From contig JAENYG010000005.1 of the NCBI GenBank assembly GCA_016841875.1, forward strand, positions 1-64,000: a DNA stretch of 64,000 bases, in the 5' to 3' direction. Source of the DNA: Syntrophomonas sp. (GTDB taxonomy: Bacteria; Bacillota; Syntrophomonadia; Syntrophomonadales; Syntrophomonadaceae). Numbering within the stretch: position 1 is the first letter of the stretch; each line of letters begins with the position of its first letter. Shown here piece after piece: positions 46,550 to 55,618 of the stretch. The position numbers and the translations under genes were made by a program. The notes under the pieces are model-generated. The model was not told the DNA's origin, made no database searches, and saw only the letters and a program-made list of their open reading frames with translations.

Positions 46550-46601
46550 GGGCTGTAATGTCACCTGGTGTTATTATTAACACCAGGTGAATTTACAGCC
46601 C
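46550..46601. terminator. Large hairpin between convergent genes
   Basis: TCACCTGGTGTTA at 46561-46573 pairs perfectly with 46578-46590 (loop TTAT), and GGGCTGTAA at 46550-46558 with 46593-46601 extends the stem almost fully. There is no T run on either side, so it does not look like a normal intrinsic terminator, although it lies between the convergent YhaM-like and YhfC genes. Confidence 0.55.
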
Positions 46602-46691
46602 TGAAAAAGAGTCGATTATATAATTATCAGGTTGGGAATGGTTAAAGTTATAAATGGCCTCAGGTAAAAAAATGAAGGGCTTTTACCTTTA

Positions 46692-47483
46692 TTAATCCAG
46701 GGTATTATTTTCAAGCGGTATTTTCATGCGTTTAATAAAAATATAGCTTAATACAGCAAACCCCAAAACAATTAGCTCTACCAACAGCAGGTTCGAATAA
46801 AAGGCTGTAAAAAGGACTGCTGGTATATCTATCAATGCATGTAAAAGTATTGCATATAAGAGATAAATAGGTTTTTGGTTCATGACGGCATATAATACAA
46901 GCAGGGAAAGGGCAATCTGAATGAGTAACGTGAAAAACCTTTCTATTCCGCCTACGGCAAGAAGCAAGGGAGAAGTATTGATAAGCTGAGCTTTTATCGC
47001 TGCAGCGGTGGTACTGCCCAGTGAGGCATTAAGAGTCTGTTCAAATGTCCCTGCATTAATCATAAGACTAAAAACAATATTACTTATATAACTTAATCCT
47101 ACCAGACCAATTGCTTCAATCCCACCGTGCCCTATGCCATAGGCTACGCCATTTTTCCATTCTAAACGATCCTTTAGAAAATATTTGAAGCCGAGAAACC
47201 GGCCTGTTTCCTCAAATAAACCTGCTGTCAGGGAGAGGAACAGGCTGGCAAAAATCACATTAGACATCAGTTCTGTATACCACGCCTGGGCAGACAGATA
47301 CTGCAATAAGGGGATACGGGTTAAGATTTGAAAGATTATGAATACCGCTGCTCCGACTAATACAGCTTTGATCGATATCCGCTCTTTCTTATAGAAATAC
47401 AATACCAGCCCTAACGGTAAGATAGTGGATAGGGTCAGGGTGAAAAACATAGCTATAATGGCAGCTGTTGAAACCATTAACAA
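46692..47483 (-). CDS. YhfC family intramembrane metalloprotease-like protein
   Basis: The 263-residue protein has about eight membrane segments. The sequence LFEETGRFLGFKYF near residue 95 carries the EE..R motif and YGIGHGGIEAIGLVG the H..xE motif expected of the YhfC group, which is related to CPBP-type intramembrane proteases. Substrates are unknown. The ATG follows AAGGAGAG. It lies downstream of the YbjQ gene on the same strand. Confidence 0.83.
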   Translation of the reverse strand: MLMVSTAAIIAMFFTLTLSTILPLGLVLYFYKKERISIKAVLVGAAVFIIFQILTRIPLLQYLSAQAWYTELMSNVIFASLFLSLTAGLFEETGRFLGFKYFLKDRLEWKNGVAYGIGHGGIEAIGLVGLSYISNIVFSLMINAGTFEQTLNASLGSTTAAAIKAQLINTSPLLLAVGGIERFFTLLIQIALSLLVLYAVMNQKPIYLLYAILLHALIDIPAVLFTAFYSNLLLVELIVLGFAVLSYIFIKRMKIPLENNTLD

Positions 47484-47560
47484 CTCTCCTTACCCGGATA
47501 AATATTTCCATCTTTGATACGTAAAATGGATAACTGATCCATATTAGCTGATTTCTTTGA

Positions 47561-47884
47561 TCAGGCTTCTTTTTCTAATTTAACCGCTGTACCATAGGCT
47601 AGAAACTCCGCCGCACCACTCATAACTTGCGAACTTACAAAGCGCATACCGATTACCGCATCGGCACCCAACTTATCAGCATGTTCAATCATTCGTCCTA
47701 TGGCTTCTTCTCTTGATTCTTCCAAAAGTTCACTGTAACCTTTTAGCTCGCCTCCCACCAGAGACTTTAGACCAGCTCCGATATCCTTGCCCAGGTGTTT
47801 GGCTCGGATACAACTGCCCCTTACTAATCCTGTAATTTCAACAATCTTGTAACCGGGTATACTTTCACATGTAGTAATAATCAT
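47561..47884 (-). CDS. YbjQ/UPF0145 family protein
   Basis: The 107-residue protein has the UPF0145 pattern: TTCESIPGYKIVEITGLVRG, then LGADAVIGMRFVSSQVM and ELLEESREEAIGRMIEHADK. Members are small cytoplasmic pentamers with no certain function. AAGGAGGG precedes the ATG. It is followed 77 bases later by yhfC. Confidence 0.9.
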   Translation of the reverse strand: MIITTCESIPGYKIVEITGLVRGSCIRAKHLGKDIGAGLKSLVGGELKGYSELLEESREEAIGRMIEHADKLGADAVIGMRFVSSQVMSGAAEFLAYGTAVKLEKEA

Positions 47885-47953
47885 GAATTTCCCTCCTTAA
47901 AAGTCGTAAAGATCGTATTGATATCAGCACGAACAATAAGTGCCAAAGTCCTA

Positions 47954-48742
47954 TTAATAATCCTTTTTCTTGTATATCTGCCAGCTAAGCTTGAAAAGAG
48001 CTGCAGTGATTATAGTTAATAACAGCACTGAGGTATAATGAACACCATTGCCGACAAATATATCCAATCCTGTCATATAGCGAGTAAGGTACAGCGAACT
48101 TAAAAACTTGATTAACCTGGGTAGAGCCAGAACCATCAATAGTATTATAGAAGCTATTATTGGTTTAATAACATCTTTTGATAAAACCGAAAATAATATA
48201 ACTGCCGCATACAAAAATACTGCTGCCGAACCCATTTGGAGCAAATAGGAGCAGGCTTTGAAGAACGTAAACGAATAACCTGATCCATGGGCCAGCATAA
48301 GCGGCAGGAAACATCCTTCGGTCACCAGGAGTATCAGCAGAATACCGCCAGCCAGGATTTTGCTGGTGAATATCTGCCCGCGGGTAAAGTTGCTGAGCAA
48401 AAAACTCATAGTATTCTGTTCCGCCTCGCGAGCAAACGAAGAGAAACCCAGCAGGATGGTGCTCAGGAGTATAATTTGATACAGGTTTTTCCCAAACCAT
48501 TGTGACCACACGTAAAAATCGATATTGTTAAGGAGCAAGGCCAACTGCTGCATTATAGCCCCGGCGTCCCTATATCTGCTCAAGGGCGAAATTTCCAGAG
48601 CATCTTTGATAGTATTTATATTCATCAGGGATATAAAAAAGTCATAATAGACTATTATAAAATAACCGGATATTCCAATCAGCAAGACCATGGCAAGAAA
48701 GCGGGTTTTAAGGTCATTGACTTCTTTTATAAATAGATTCAT
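47954..48742 (-). CDS. ABC-2 type transporter permease (YtrC-like)
   Basis: The 262-residue protein has about six membrane segments (AMVLLIGISGYFIIVYYDFF first) and an ABC-2 pattern with REAEQNTMSFLLSNFTRGQI, the cytoplasmic segment that meets the ATPase. Its start overlaps the ATPase stop as TAATG at 48740-48744, so the two are translationally coupled. The exported compound is unknown; homologous GntR-controlled systems respond to wall-active antibiotics. Confidence 0.82.
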   Translation of the reverse strand: MNLFIKEVNDLKTRFLAMVLLIGISGYFIIVYYDFFISLMNINTIKDALEISPLSRYRDAGAIMQQLALLLNNIDFYVWSQWFGKNLYQIILLSTILLGFSSFAREAEQNTMSFLLSNFTRGQIFTSKILAGGILLILLVTEGCFLPLMLAHGSGYSFTFFKACSYLLQMGSAAVFLYAAVILFSVLSKDVIKPIIASIILLMVLALPRLIKFLSSLYLTRYMTGLDIFVGNGVHYTSVLLLTIITAALFKLSWQIYKKKDY

Positions 48743-49614
48743 TATTGATACACCTCGCCTTCATTAATAGTCAAAAAAATGTCCTTAAGATTAACATCAA
48801 AGACCTTCAGAGGCTCTTTAAGGGAAGCGCGGGCTGATTCTGTACCCCGACATAATAAAATATTTTGTCCGGCCTGCTTTCTCTGGGCCACAATCATAAC
48901 GTTTTGGTCTTCCCGGGGGGCACATACTATACCCTCAGGGGCCACCAGTAAAAACAGGGATGATTTTAGATCATCCAGATAATCATTTAAAACTATTTCT
49001 CCATCCTTAATTATAGCTGTGGTATCAGCAGTTTCTTCAACTTCGAGCAGTTGGTGAGAAGAAAAAACAACTGTTTTACCCGCCTGACTGGCAAGCTTCA
49101 TTTGTTCCAGCATTCTTTCCTGCATTACCGGGTCTAACCCCCGGGAGGGTTCGTCGATAATAATATAAGGTACATCTTTGGAGAAAGTTATTACTGCATA
49201 TAAACGAGTTTTTTCCCCATAAGAAAGGGTGCTGATTTTCTTGCCCAGGTCCAGAGGAAAAACCGAGAGCAGTTTTTCTGCCTTACTGTCGTTCCAGCCG
49301 GGAATAGTTTGGGAAGAGAACTTCAGCATACTGCCGCAGCTCATTTTATGATATAAATTTTTATATTCCGGCATATAACTGACGTTATGGACAATAAAAT
49401 CAGGGGCCGGACTGCTATTTTTGGTCCAGGTAATAGTCCCGGCATCAGGGAAAGTTATATTGAGCAGCAGCTTCAATAGAGTGGTTTTCCCGGCTCCATT
49501 GGTTCCCAGCAGGCCCATAATACTGCCTTCTTTCAGAGAGAGGTGCTTAATATGAAGCTTAAAACTGCTTTTGGGGTAGCCCTTGACCAAATTATCCATG
49601 CTAAAGGCGGTCAT
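48742..49614 (-). CDS. ABC transporter ATP-binding protein (YtrB-like)
   Basis: The 290-residue ATPase has Walker A GLLGTNGAGKTT, signature LSYGEKTRL, Walker B IIIDEPSRGLDP and switch His in FSSHQLLEVEE, with a C-terminal about 80-residue tail. The ATG overlaps the GntR stop as ATGA at 49611-49614. It works with the YtrC-like permease. Confidence 0.87.
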   Translation of the reverse strand: MTAFSMDNLVKGYPKSSFKLHIKHLSLKEGSIMGLLGTNGAGKTTLLKLLLNITFPDAGTITWTKNSSPAPDFIVHNVSYMPEYKNLYHKMSCGSMLKFSSQTIPGWNDSKAEKLLSVFPLDLGKKISTLSYGEKTRLYAVITFSKDVPYIIIDEPSRGLDPVMQERMLEQMKLASQAGKTVVFSSHQLLEVEETADTTAIIKDGEIVLNDYLDDLKSSLFLLVAPEGIVCAPREDQNVMIVAQRKQAGQNILLCRGTESARASLKEPLKVFDVNLKDIFLTINEGEVYQ

Positions 49615-50018
49615 TGCCCATCACCTCCATATATTTCTTCCACGGTATTAGCAAATAATTTTTCCAGCATACTTTTATGGAGATTAAAGGTTCGCGATAG
49701 TTGTATAAGCCTCTTTAACTCCGGATATACTGCTTCTAAGGCCTTTTCTTCCAGAGTACACTGGTCTTCTGCAGCAATAAAACTGCCTATTCCAGTACGC
49801 GAATAAATCAAGCCCTCGTTTTCCAATTCCCGGTAAGCTCGGGCCACAGTATTAGGATTCACATTTAACATGCGGGCTAACTCACGGATAGATGGAACCG
49901 GGTCATTGGCTTTTAGATTTCCGCTTATAATCTCACTCTTAAAATTGTCCAAAATCTGCTGGTAAACAGGTTGGCCGGAATGATAGTCTATCTTAAACCA
50001 CAGCAAATAATACACCAC
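49611..50018 (-). CDS. GntR family regulator (YtrA type)
   Basis: The protein of up to 135 residues has an N-terminal GntR winged-helix domain: PVYQQILDNFKSEIISGNLK, SIRELARMLNVNPNTVARAY and GLIYSRTGIGSFIA, and a short C-terminal helical tail as in the YtrA subfamily. The open frame starts at GTG 50018, but TTG 50009, eight bases after GGGTGG, may be the true start. It is first in an operon with the ABC pair and is likely autoregulated through the dyad just upstream. Confidence 0.87.
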   Translation of the reverse strand: MVYYLLWFKIDYHSGQPVYQQILDNFKSEIISGNLKANDPVPSIRELARMLNVNPNTVARAYRELENEGLIYSRTGIGSFIAAEDQCTLEEKALEAVYPELKRLIQLSRTFNLHKSMLEKLFANTVEEIYGGDGQ

Positions 50019-50034
50019 CCTGCAATGTCTTCAT

Positions 50035-50055
50035 TGTACTAACAATACTAGTACA
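50035..50055. promoter_or_regulatory. YtrA-type operator dyad
   Basis: TGTACTA at 50035-50041 and TAGTACA at 50049-50055 form perfect 7-base arms around a 7-base spacer. The site lies 17 bases upstream of the GntR gene, where an autoregulatory operator is expected. Confidence 0.7.
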
Positions 50056-50098
50056 CTTAAGGCGCAATGTCAAGCTAGAGTAAGAGTTTAATATATCC

Positions 50099-50127
50099 TT
50101 GTATTTTGTGATTTTTATTGATATAAT
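50099..50127 (+). promoter_or_regulatory. Probable sigma-A promoter of rpmE
   Basis: TTGTAT at 50099-50104 and TATAAT at 50122-50127 are separated by 17 bases, a good match to a housekeeping promoter. Transcription would start near 50134, about 70 bases before rpmE. Confidence 0.6.
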
Positions 50128-50206
50128 CTTCTTTGCAGTTTGTTTGGCTGTTTAGCTGAAAAAACATATTAAATTATATAAAGGCAACCTGAAAAGAGGT
50201 GAAATT

Positions 50207-50410
50207 GTGAAAGAAAAAATACATCCCCAATATTTTAAAGCGACAGCTCGATGCGCATGTGGTAATGAATTCGAGGTTGGGTCAACTAAAGATAGCATTC
50301 GAGTAGAAATTTGCTCCAAATGCCACCCCTTTTATACAGGTAATAGAGGCAGAGTAGTAGATACCACAGGAAGAGTAGAGCGATTTAAGAGAAAGTATGG
50401 TTTAGAGTAA
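50207..50410 (+). CDS. rpmE: Ribosomal protein L31, zinc-binding form
   Basis: The 67-residue protein starts [20 protein letters not shown] and carries four cysteines (CAC and ICSKC) of the zinc-binding C-plus L31 type, then [20 protein letters not shown]. Length is standard. AAGAGG precedes the GTG start. A hairpin with U tract follows. Confidence 0.95.
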   Translation: MKEKIHPQYFKATARCACGNEFEVGSTKDSIRVEICSKCHPFYTGNRGRVVDTTGRVERFKRKYGLE

Positions 50411-50412
50411 AC

Positions 50413-50443
50413 AATAGCAGGGGCGGAAGTTCCTGCTATTTTG
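50413..50443 (+). terminator. Rho-independent terminator after rpmE
   Basis: AATAGCAGG at 50413-50421 pairs with CCTGCTATT at 50432-50440, followed by TT; the last Ts of the stem continue into a short U tract. Confidence 0.75.
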
Positions 50444-50450
50444 CTATAAT

Positions 50451-50600
50451 GAAAGGGGACCCGCCAGTTGAAGTTCCCTGGTAACTGGAATGTCCTCATG
50501 GAAAGGGAACCTGACACCAGCCAACTCGTGAGCAGGAGAAGGTCTCACATCCACTGGAGTTCAAGTGAGGGAGTGCTTGGCCTGAAGGGGGGACTCTGTT
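50451..50600 (+). ncRNA. Possible structured leader RNA with crossing helices
   Basis: This gap between the rpmE terminator and the DUF1385 start is dense in pairing. CCAGTT (50464-50469) pairs with AACTGG (50483-50488), while GTTCCCT (50473-50479) inside its loop pairs with AGGGAAC (50504-50510) outside, so the two helices cross: either a pseudoknot or a switch. Downstream GAGCA (50530-50534) with TGCTT (50574-50578) encloses CTCAC (50544-50548) with GTGAG (50565-50569). A TATAAT at 50445-50450 could start transcription just before. I cannot match it to a known riboswitch class. Confidence 0.4.
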
Positions 50601-50619
50601 TATATGAAGGTGGTTTATA

Positions 50620-51531
50620 ATGAATAACAAATTCCAATATGGGGGAATGGCAGTTCTTGAAGGAGTGATGATGCGCGGTCCTGGGCAGACTGCCCTGGCA
50701 GTAAGAAAAAGCGACGGTACGATTCACCTGGAAAAAGAAGAAAATCCCTCGCTGGTGAAGCGCTATCCCTTCTTGAAATGGCCTTTAATAAGAGGAACCT
50801 ATGTTTTGATTGAGTCGATGGTGGTTGGCATACGCATGTTGAATGCTTCGGCCAATATGGCTCTAGAAGAAGAGGAAGAGGAACTGAGTCCCTGGGAGAT
50901 AATCATAACCATGGCTGTTTCGCTGGGACTGGCCATTTTGCTGTTCATGGTACTTCCCACCGCTATTGTTCATTATACTCAAAATTATCTGGGTGGAGTA
51001 GTACTGCAAAATATTGTAGAAGGCTTTTTAAGAATTACTTTCTTTCTTATCTACGTCTATTTCATTTCCAAAATGCCTGATATTGCCAGGGTTTTTATGT
51101 ATCATGGGGCTGAACATAAGGCTATTTTTACCTACGAAAACGGAGAAGATTTAACCATAGAGAATGCCCGCAAGTATTCCACGCTGCACCCGCGATGCGG
51201 TACGGCTTTTTTGCTGATCGTTATGGTAGTCTCCATACTGGTATTTGTTATGCTGGGAGAAGGAAATCTATTTTACCGTATATGGAGCAGACTGGCTGTT
51301 TTACCGGTAGTAGCTGGATTTAGTTATGAGTTTCTAAAATATAGCGGCAAATATTATGAAAATCACTGGCTTAAATTTATGATAGCACCAGGCTTGTGGC
51401 TGCAGAAATTAACTACCCGGCAGCCGGAGGATGAGCAGTTGGAGGTGGCTATCACCGCATTGAAAGCGGTACTGCAGGATAAGGAGAATGGTAGTGGCCA
51501 AAATACAGAAGGATTTATTGCAAGCAGCTAA
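50620..51531 (+). CDS. DUF1385 family membrane protein (YqhQ type)
   Basis: The 303-residue protein starts YGGMAVLEGVMMRGPGQTAL, the DUF1385 hallmark, and has several membrane segments (IIITMAVSLGLAILLFMVLP first) and the conserved MYHGAEHKAIFTYENGEDLT and HPRCGTAFLLIVM, rich in His/Glu/Cys. The function is not established. AAGGTGG precedes the ATG. prfA follows after 33 bases. Confidence 0.92.
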   Translation: MNNKFQYGGMAVLEGVMMRGPGQTALAVRKSDGTIHLEKEENPSLVKRYPFLKWPLIRGTYVLIESMVVGIRMLNASANMALEEEEEELSPWEIIITMAVSLGLAILLFMVLPTAIVHYTQNYLGGVVLQNIVEGFLRITFFLIYVYFISKMPDIARVFMYHGAEHKAIFTYENGEDLTIENARKYSTLHPRCGTAFLLIVMVVSILVFVMLGEGNLFYRIWSRLAVLPVVAGFSYEFLKYSGKYYENHWLKFMIAPGLWLQKLTTRQPEDEQLEVAITALKAVLQDKENGSGQNTEGFIASS

Positions 51532-51564
51532 GTATTAAAGTTAATATTACTGGGAGGTAAAACC

Positions 51565-52632
51565 ATGCTGCAAAAGCTGGATAGTCTCGAAGATAAATAT
51601 GATGAACTAAGCGAACTGATGAGCAAACCGGAGATCATATCTGACCAGAGTCAGTTCCAAAAATATGCCCGGGCCCATTCTGAATTACAGGATATTGTTC
51701 AGAAACACCGGGATTATAAATCTGTAATCAAGCAAATTGCAGATACCCGAGAGATGATGGCGGAAGAGCAGGAAGAAGAATTTCGTCAGATGCTGGAAGA
51801 AGAACTGAATTTACTCCAGGGCCAAAAAGAAGAGTTGGAAGAGGAGTTGAAAGTTCTTTTGCTGCCTAAAGATCCTGATGATGATAAAAGCGTAATCATG
51901 GAAATTCGTGCCGGTACCGGAGGGGATGAAGCGGCTCTTTTTGCCAGCGACCTGTTCCGGATGTATTCCCGCTATGCTGAAGCCCAGGGTTGGAAGATAG
52001 ATATTATGGATTCTCATTTTACTGATATTGGTGGTATTAAGGAATTAATCATTGTTATAGATGGTACAGGCGTCTACAGTAAGCTCAAATATGAATCTGG
52101 TGTCCATCGGGTGCAGCGTGTACCAACTACTGAATCGGGCGGAAGGATACACACTTCGGCTGCGACCGTAGCAGTACTTCCAGAAGCCGAAGAGGTAGAA
52201 GTGGACATAGACCCGAATGAATTGCGCGTAGACGTGTATTGTTCCAGCGGACCCGGGGGCCAATCCGTAAACACTACCCAGTCAGCGGTTAGGATCACTC
52301 ACCTGCCCACCGGCCTGGTAGTCACCTGTCAGGACGAAAAATCGCAGCATAAAAATAAAGCCAAGGCTTTAAGGGTATTGAGAGCCCGCTTGAAGGAAGT
52401 CATGGAAGAAGAAAAAAATGCAGAAATGGCCGGAGCACGCCGAAGTCAGGTCGGAACTGGTGATCGCAGCGAGCGCATTCGCACCTATAACTTCCCCCAG
52501 GGAAGGGTTAGCGATCATCGGATAAATCTTACCCTGCATAAACTGGATACGATATTGGAAGGAGACCTGCAGGAAATTATTGGGGCGCTTATAGCACATG
52601 ATCATACTGAGCGCATGAAACAGGTGGAATAA
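51565..52632 (+). CDS. prfA: Peptide chain release factor 1
   Basis: The 355-residue protein ends translation at UAA and UAG. It has the PVT-type anticodon loop region as [14 protein letters not shown] (domain 2) and the GGQ in [20 protein letters not shown] that enters the peptidyl-transferase centre. GGGAGG precedes the ATG. prmC starts immediately after its stop, and the product of prmC methylates the GGQ glutamine, so the two are functionally linked. Confidence 0.96.
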   Translation: MLQKLDSLEDKYDELSELMSKPEIISDQSQFQKYARAHSELQDIVQKHRDYKSVIKQIADTREMMAEEQEEEFRQMLEEELNLLQGQKEELEEELKVLLLPKDPDDDKSVIMEIRAGTGGDEAALFASDLFRMYSRYAEAQGWKIDIMDSHFTDIGGIKELIIVIDGTGVYSKLKYESGVHRVQRVPTTESGGRIHTSAATVAVLPEAEEVEVDIDPNELRVDVYCSSGPGGQSVNTTQSAVRITHLPTGLVVTCQDEKSQHKNKAKALRVLRARLKEVMEEEKNAEMAGARRSQVGTGDRSERIRTYNFPQGRVSDHRINLTLHKLDTILEGDLQEIIGALIAHDHTERMKQVE

Positions 52633-53478
52633 TTGAAAGAAGACTGGAATGTTAAGCAACTCCTGGGATGGACCACCCAGTATTTTGCCAGCAAAGGAAT
52701 AGATAACCCGAGGTTGGAGGCTGAGGTGCTGTTGGCACATGTGCTGAAGCAGGAGCGAGTCTATTTATATGCTAATTATGATGCACCGGTTAATAAATCG
52801 GAAAGAAAGCAATTTCGAGATGTTATCCAAAGAAGGGTTCAAGGAGAACCGGCAGCATATATAACTGGTCATAAGGAATTTATGTCCTTGAAATTTCATG
52901 TCAACCCGGCCGTACTAATTCCCCGCCCGGATACGGAAATGATGATAGAAAAAATCCTGGAACTTCCTGAAGGGCAGGTAATCGACTTATGTGACGTGGG
53001 GACCGGGTCAGGTGCAATAGCGGTTAGCCTGGCTCATTATCTGCCCGGGGCTCGAGTGGCAGCTACCGATGTATCTGAAAAAGCTCTGGCAACCGCCAGA
53101 ATAAATGCAGCCGAGAATGGTGTGGTAATCGATTTTTGGCAGGGCGATCTGCTTGCCCCCCTGATAAAACACCCTCCTTTCGATCTGATTGCTGCTAACT
53201 TGCCTTACATACCAAAAAATGAGTATATTATACTTGATCAGGAAGTTAAAGAATTTGAACCAGTCCAGGCGCTTCTGGCGCCTGGAGATGGACTTGATAT
53301 ATACCGGCGTTTGCTGCCCCAGGCTTTAGAAAAGTTGAAGCCGGGGGGTTACCTGTTTATGGAAATAGCATATAACCAGGGAGCAAAAGCGCTGGAGATG
53401 ACTAAAGCATTCAACGATGTGGAAATTATTAAAGATATGGCTGGCAGGGACCGAATACTTAAAGCCAGGAAGGGGTAG
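52633..53478 (+). CDS. prmC: Release factor glutamine methyltransferase
   Basis: The 281-residue SAM-dependent methyltransferase has the helical N-terminal domain (NPRLEAEVLLAHVLKQERVY), motif I CDVGTGSGAIAVSLA and the active-site NLPY in DLIAANLPYIPKNEY, which binds the Gln of release factors. It starts at TTG directly after the prfA stop (52630-52632), so translational coupling is likely. The Sua5 gene follows after five bases. Confidence 0.94.
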   Translation: MKEDWNVKQLLGWTTQYFASKGIDNPRLEAEVLLAHVLKQERVYLYANYDAPVNKSERKQFRDVIQRRVQGEPAAYITGHKEFMSLKFHVNPAVLIPRPDTEMMIEKILELPEGQVIDLCDVGTGSGAIAVSLAHYLPGARVAATDVSEKALATARINAAENGVVIDFWQGDLLAPLIKHPPFDLIAANLPYIPKNEYIILDQEVKEFEPVQALLAPGDGLDIYRRLLPQALEKLKPGGYLFMEIAYNQGAKALEMTKAFNDVEIIKDMAGRDRILKARKG

Positions 53479-53483
53479 GGCAG

Positions 53484-54476
53484 ATGAAGACTCGATATAC
53501 AAAGATTCATCCGGTCTGCCCGGAAGAAGATTTGATAGATGAGGCTGCTAGATTGATAAAGAAAAAAGAACTGGTGGCGTTTCCGACTGAAACCGTCTAT
53601 GGTCTGGGAGCAGATGCATTTTGTGTGGAGGCGGTAGAAAAAATATTTAAGGTCAAAGGAAGACCACCGGAAAATCCACTTCTGGTTCATGTAAGCAGTA
53701 TGGAACAGGTCCACCGGCTGGTTAGTTATCTATCTGAAGACGCCCGGACGCTCATTAAGGAGTTCTGGCCAGGTCCTCTATCTATAGTCTTACCGGCATC
53801 AAGCAGCGTACCGGATATAGTTCGGGGAGGAAAATCAGGGGTAGGACTGCGTATGCCCGACCATCCAGTAGCTCTTAAGCTGATTGATAGGGCTGGACCA
53901 CTGGCAGCTCCGAGCGCTAATAGGTATGGGCGTCCTAGTCCGGTTACTGCTGACCATGTGAGAAACGATCTGCATGACCAAATTGCAGCGGTACTGGATG
54001 CGGGACCAACCGGAGTAGGGGTGGAATCCACCCTGATCGATCTGCAAAATGATTATAAGGTTCTCAGACGGGGTGGTGTTCCCCTGGAATCTATTCAAGA
54101 GGTTCTGGGCAGGAAATTAGAGTCGCCCAACGGGGGCAGTACCGCTCAATATTTTACTGACCTGGTGGTACTGCTGGCAGAAGATTCTCAGCAGCTCAAT
54201 TTAATATTAGAGGATTGTTTTAAGCGGAAGAAGAAAACCGCACTGGTGAATAATAATTTTCAAAAAGGGCCAAAGAAAAACTATACCGGTTTAAACAGGG
54301 AGTACGAGCTGGATTTGATAAATGGAGGTGCTCACCTGTATTCCATAATTAGAGAGTGTGAGACGAGTGATGTTGATGTACTAGTGTTTGCCCCCCTGCC
54401 ATCTGATTTGACCGGCATAGCAGCATCGTTTGTTGACCGGATACAAAGGGCATTATCAGCTAGACCAGAACATTAA
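53484..54476 (+). CDS. sua5: Threonylcarbamoyl-AMP synthase (Sua5)
   Basis: The 330-residue enzyme makes threonylcarbamoyl-AMP for t6A tRNA modification. The YrdC domain has KKELVAFPTETVYGLGADAF, VKGRPPENPLLVHV and EFWPGPLSIVLPAS, and the end carries a Sua5-type C-terminal domain (about 215-330, VVLLAEDSQQLNLILEDCFK). It follows prmC by five bases, as ywlC follows prmC in Bacillus. Confidence 0.94.
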   Translation: MKTRYTKIHPVCPEEDLIDEAARLIKKKELVAFPTETVYGLGADAFCVEAVEKIFKVKGRPPENPLLVHVSSMEQVHRLVSYLSEDARTLIKEFWPGPLSIVLPASSSVPDIVRGGKSGVGLRMPDHPVALKLIDRAGPLAAPSANRYGRPSPVTADHVRNDLHDQIAAVLDAGPTGVGVESTLIDLQNDYKVLRRGGVPLESIQEVLGRKLESPNGGSTAQYFTDLVVLLAEDSQQLNLILEDCFKRKKKTALVNNNFQKGPKKNYTGLNREYELDLINGGAHLYSIIRECETSDVDVLVFAPLPSDLTGIAASFVDRIQRALSARPEH

Positions 54477-54535
54477 ATAGATACTCAGGCAGCAGGAGGA
54501 CTGTCTCACTGTTTCCTGAATTTGGAGAGATGCAT

Positions 54536-55123
54536 ATGTCGGGGCACCTGGTAACCGTATTGCTGGTAGCGGTGGTATTAGGCATAGATGCTTTTTCCCT
54601 GGCTCTGGTCATGGGTTTAAGGGGAACATCTAAGTCTTATGAATACAAGTTTTCTGTCACAGTAGCGATATTTCATATATTAATGCCCTTAATAGGCTTA
54701 AGTTTGGGGTATACAGCCGGGAAAATACTGGGTTTGTGGGCCAGTTGGCTGGGAGCGGCAGTACTTGCGTATGTTGGGGTAACTTTTGTTAGGGAAGGTT
54801 ACCGGGAAGTTAAGAGTTGTTCGGCCGCGTTTGATCAGGCCCGCAAGCTGCTGGCAGGCCGTGAAGCAGGGTCGGAATATGGGGAAAAGAACCTTTTGCT
54901 GCTGACCGCATCGGTTAGTATGGATGCGCTGGCAACTGGTTTTACTTTAGGCACTACCAGGGTGCCGGTACTGCTGACAGTAATTATTATGGGAATAACA
55001 GCCGGGCTTATGACCCTGATAGGCTTTAGAAGCGGTAAAATAGTGGGCAGTCTGGTTGGTCGCTATGCTCAAATAGCAGGCGGCGTAATATTAATTATGC
55101 TGGCTGTTAAAATACTGTTATAA
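54536..55123 (+). CDS. MntP/YtaF family membrane protein
   Basis: The protein of about 195 residues has six membrane segments and the MntP pattern: VLGIDAFSLALVMGL with an Asp in the first segment, LMPLIGLSLGYTAGKILG, and VSMDALATGFTLG with a second Asp. It is a putative Mn2+ efflux pump; the sporulation-linked YtaF proteins are close relatives. In Bacillus mntP (ywlD) sits at the same place, between sua5 and ywlE. ATG 54536 has GGAGAG at good spacing, better than ATG 54530. Confidence 0.85.
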   Translation: MSGHLVTVLLVAVVLGIDAFSLALVMGLRGTSKSYEYKFSVTVAIFHILMPLIGLSLGYTAGKILGLWASWLGAAVLAYVGVTFVREGYREVKSCSAAFDQARKLLAGREAGSEYGEKNLLLLTASVSMDALATGFTLGTTRVPVLLTVIIMGITAGLMTLIGFRSGKIVGSLVGRYAQIAGGVILIMLAVKILL

Positions 55124-55138
55124 CCAGGGGGGAGCAAG

Positions 55139-55600
55139 GTGAAAAGGGTACTTTTTGTATGTAGTGGAAATACCTGTAGAAGTCCAATGGCTCAGGGGCT
55201 TTTCACTCGAATGATAGCTGATTATCTGGGAGGCGATCTGGCCAACGAGTATGACGTATGGTCAGCCGGAATATTTGCTGCAGATGGCATACCAGCTGCC
55301 CAGGCGGCGGTGGATACCATGCTGCAGTATGGTATAGATTTATCCACTCACAGGTCCAGACGAATAGACCAGGATATGATCAATAATGCCGACTTAGTTT
55401 TGGTTATGACTAGAGAACACTGCCTGTATATGATGGAAATGTTTGCAGAAAGTAAAGGTAAGATCTTCTTGCTAAGTGATTTCGCCGGTTATGATGGCCA
55501 AGAAATTTTTGACCCATATGGGATGGGGATAGAATCATATAAAAAAAGTGCCCGGCAGATTAAAGGGATGCTGGAAAAACTTTTGGGAAAATTATCCTAA
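55139..55600 (+). CDS. ywlE: Low-molecular-weight protein arginine/tyrosine phosphatase (YwlE type)
   Basis: The 153-residue protein starts RVLFVCSGNTCRSPMAQGLF with the C-x5-R catalytic loop, and has the general-acid Asp in FDPYGMGIESYKKS near the end. The Thr after Asn (GNTCRS) is the residue that in YwlE favours phospho-arginine. The gene order after mntP matches ywlE. It starts at GTG 55139. Confidence 0.88.
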   Translation: MKRVLFVCSGNTCRSPMAQGLFTRMIADYLGGDLANEYDVWSAGIFAADGIPAAQAAVDTMLQYGIDLSTHRSRRIDQDMINNADLVLVMTREHCLYMMEMFAESKGKIFLLSDFAGYDGQEIFDPYGMGIESYKKSARQIKGMLEKLLGKLS

Positions 55601-55618
55601 TAAGGAGCGATTCAACCT

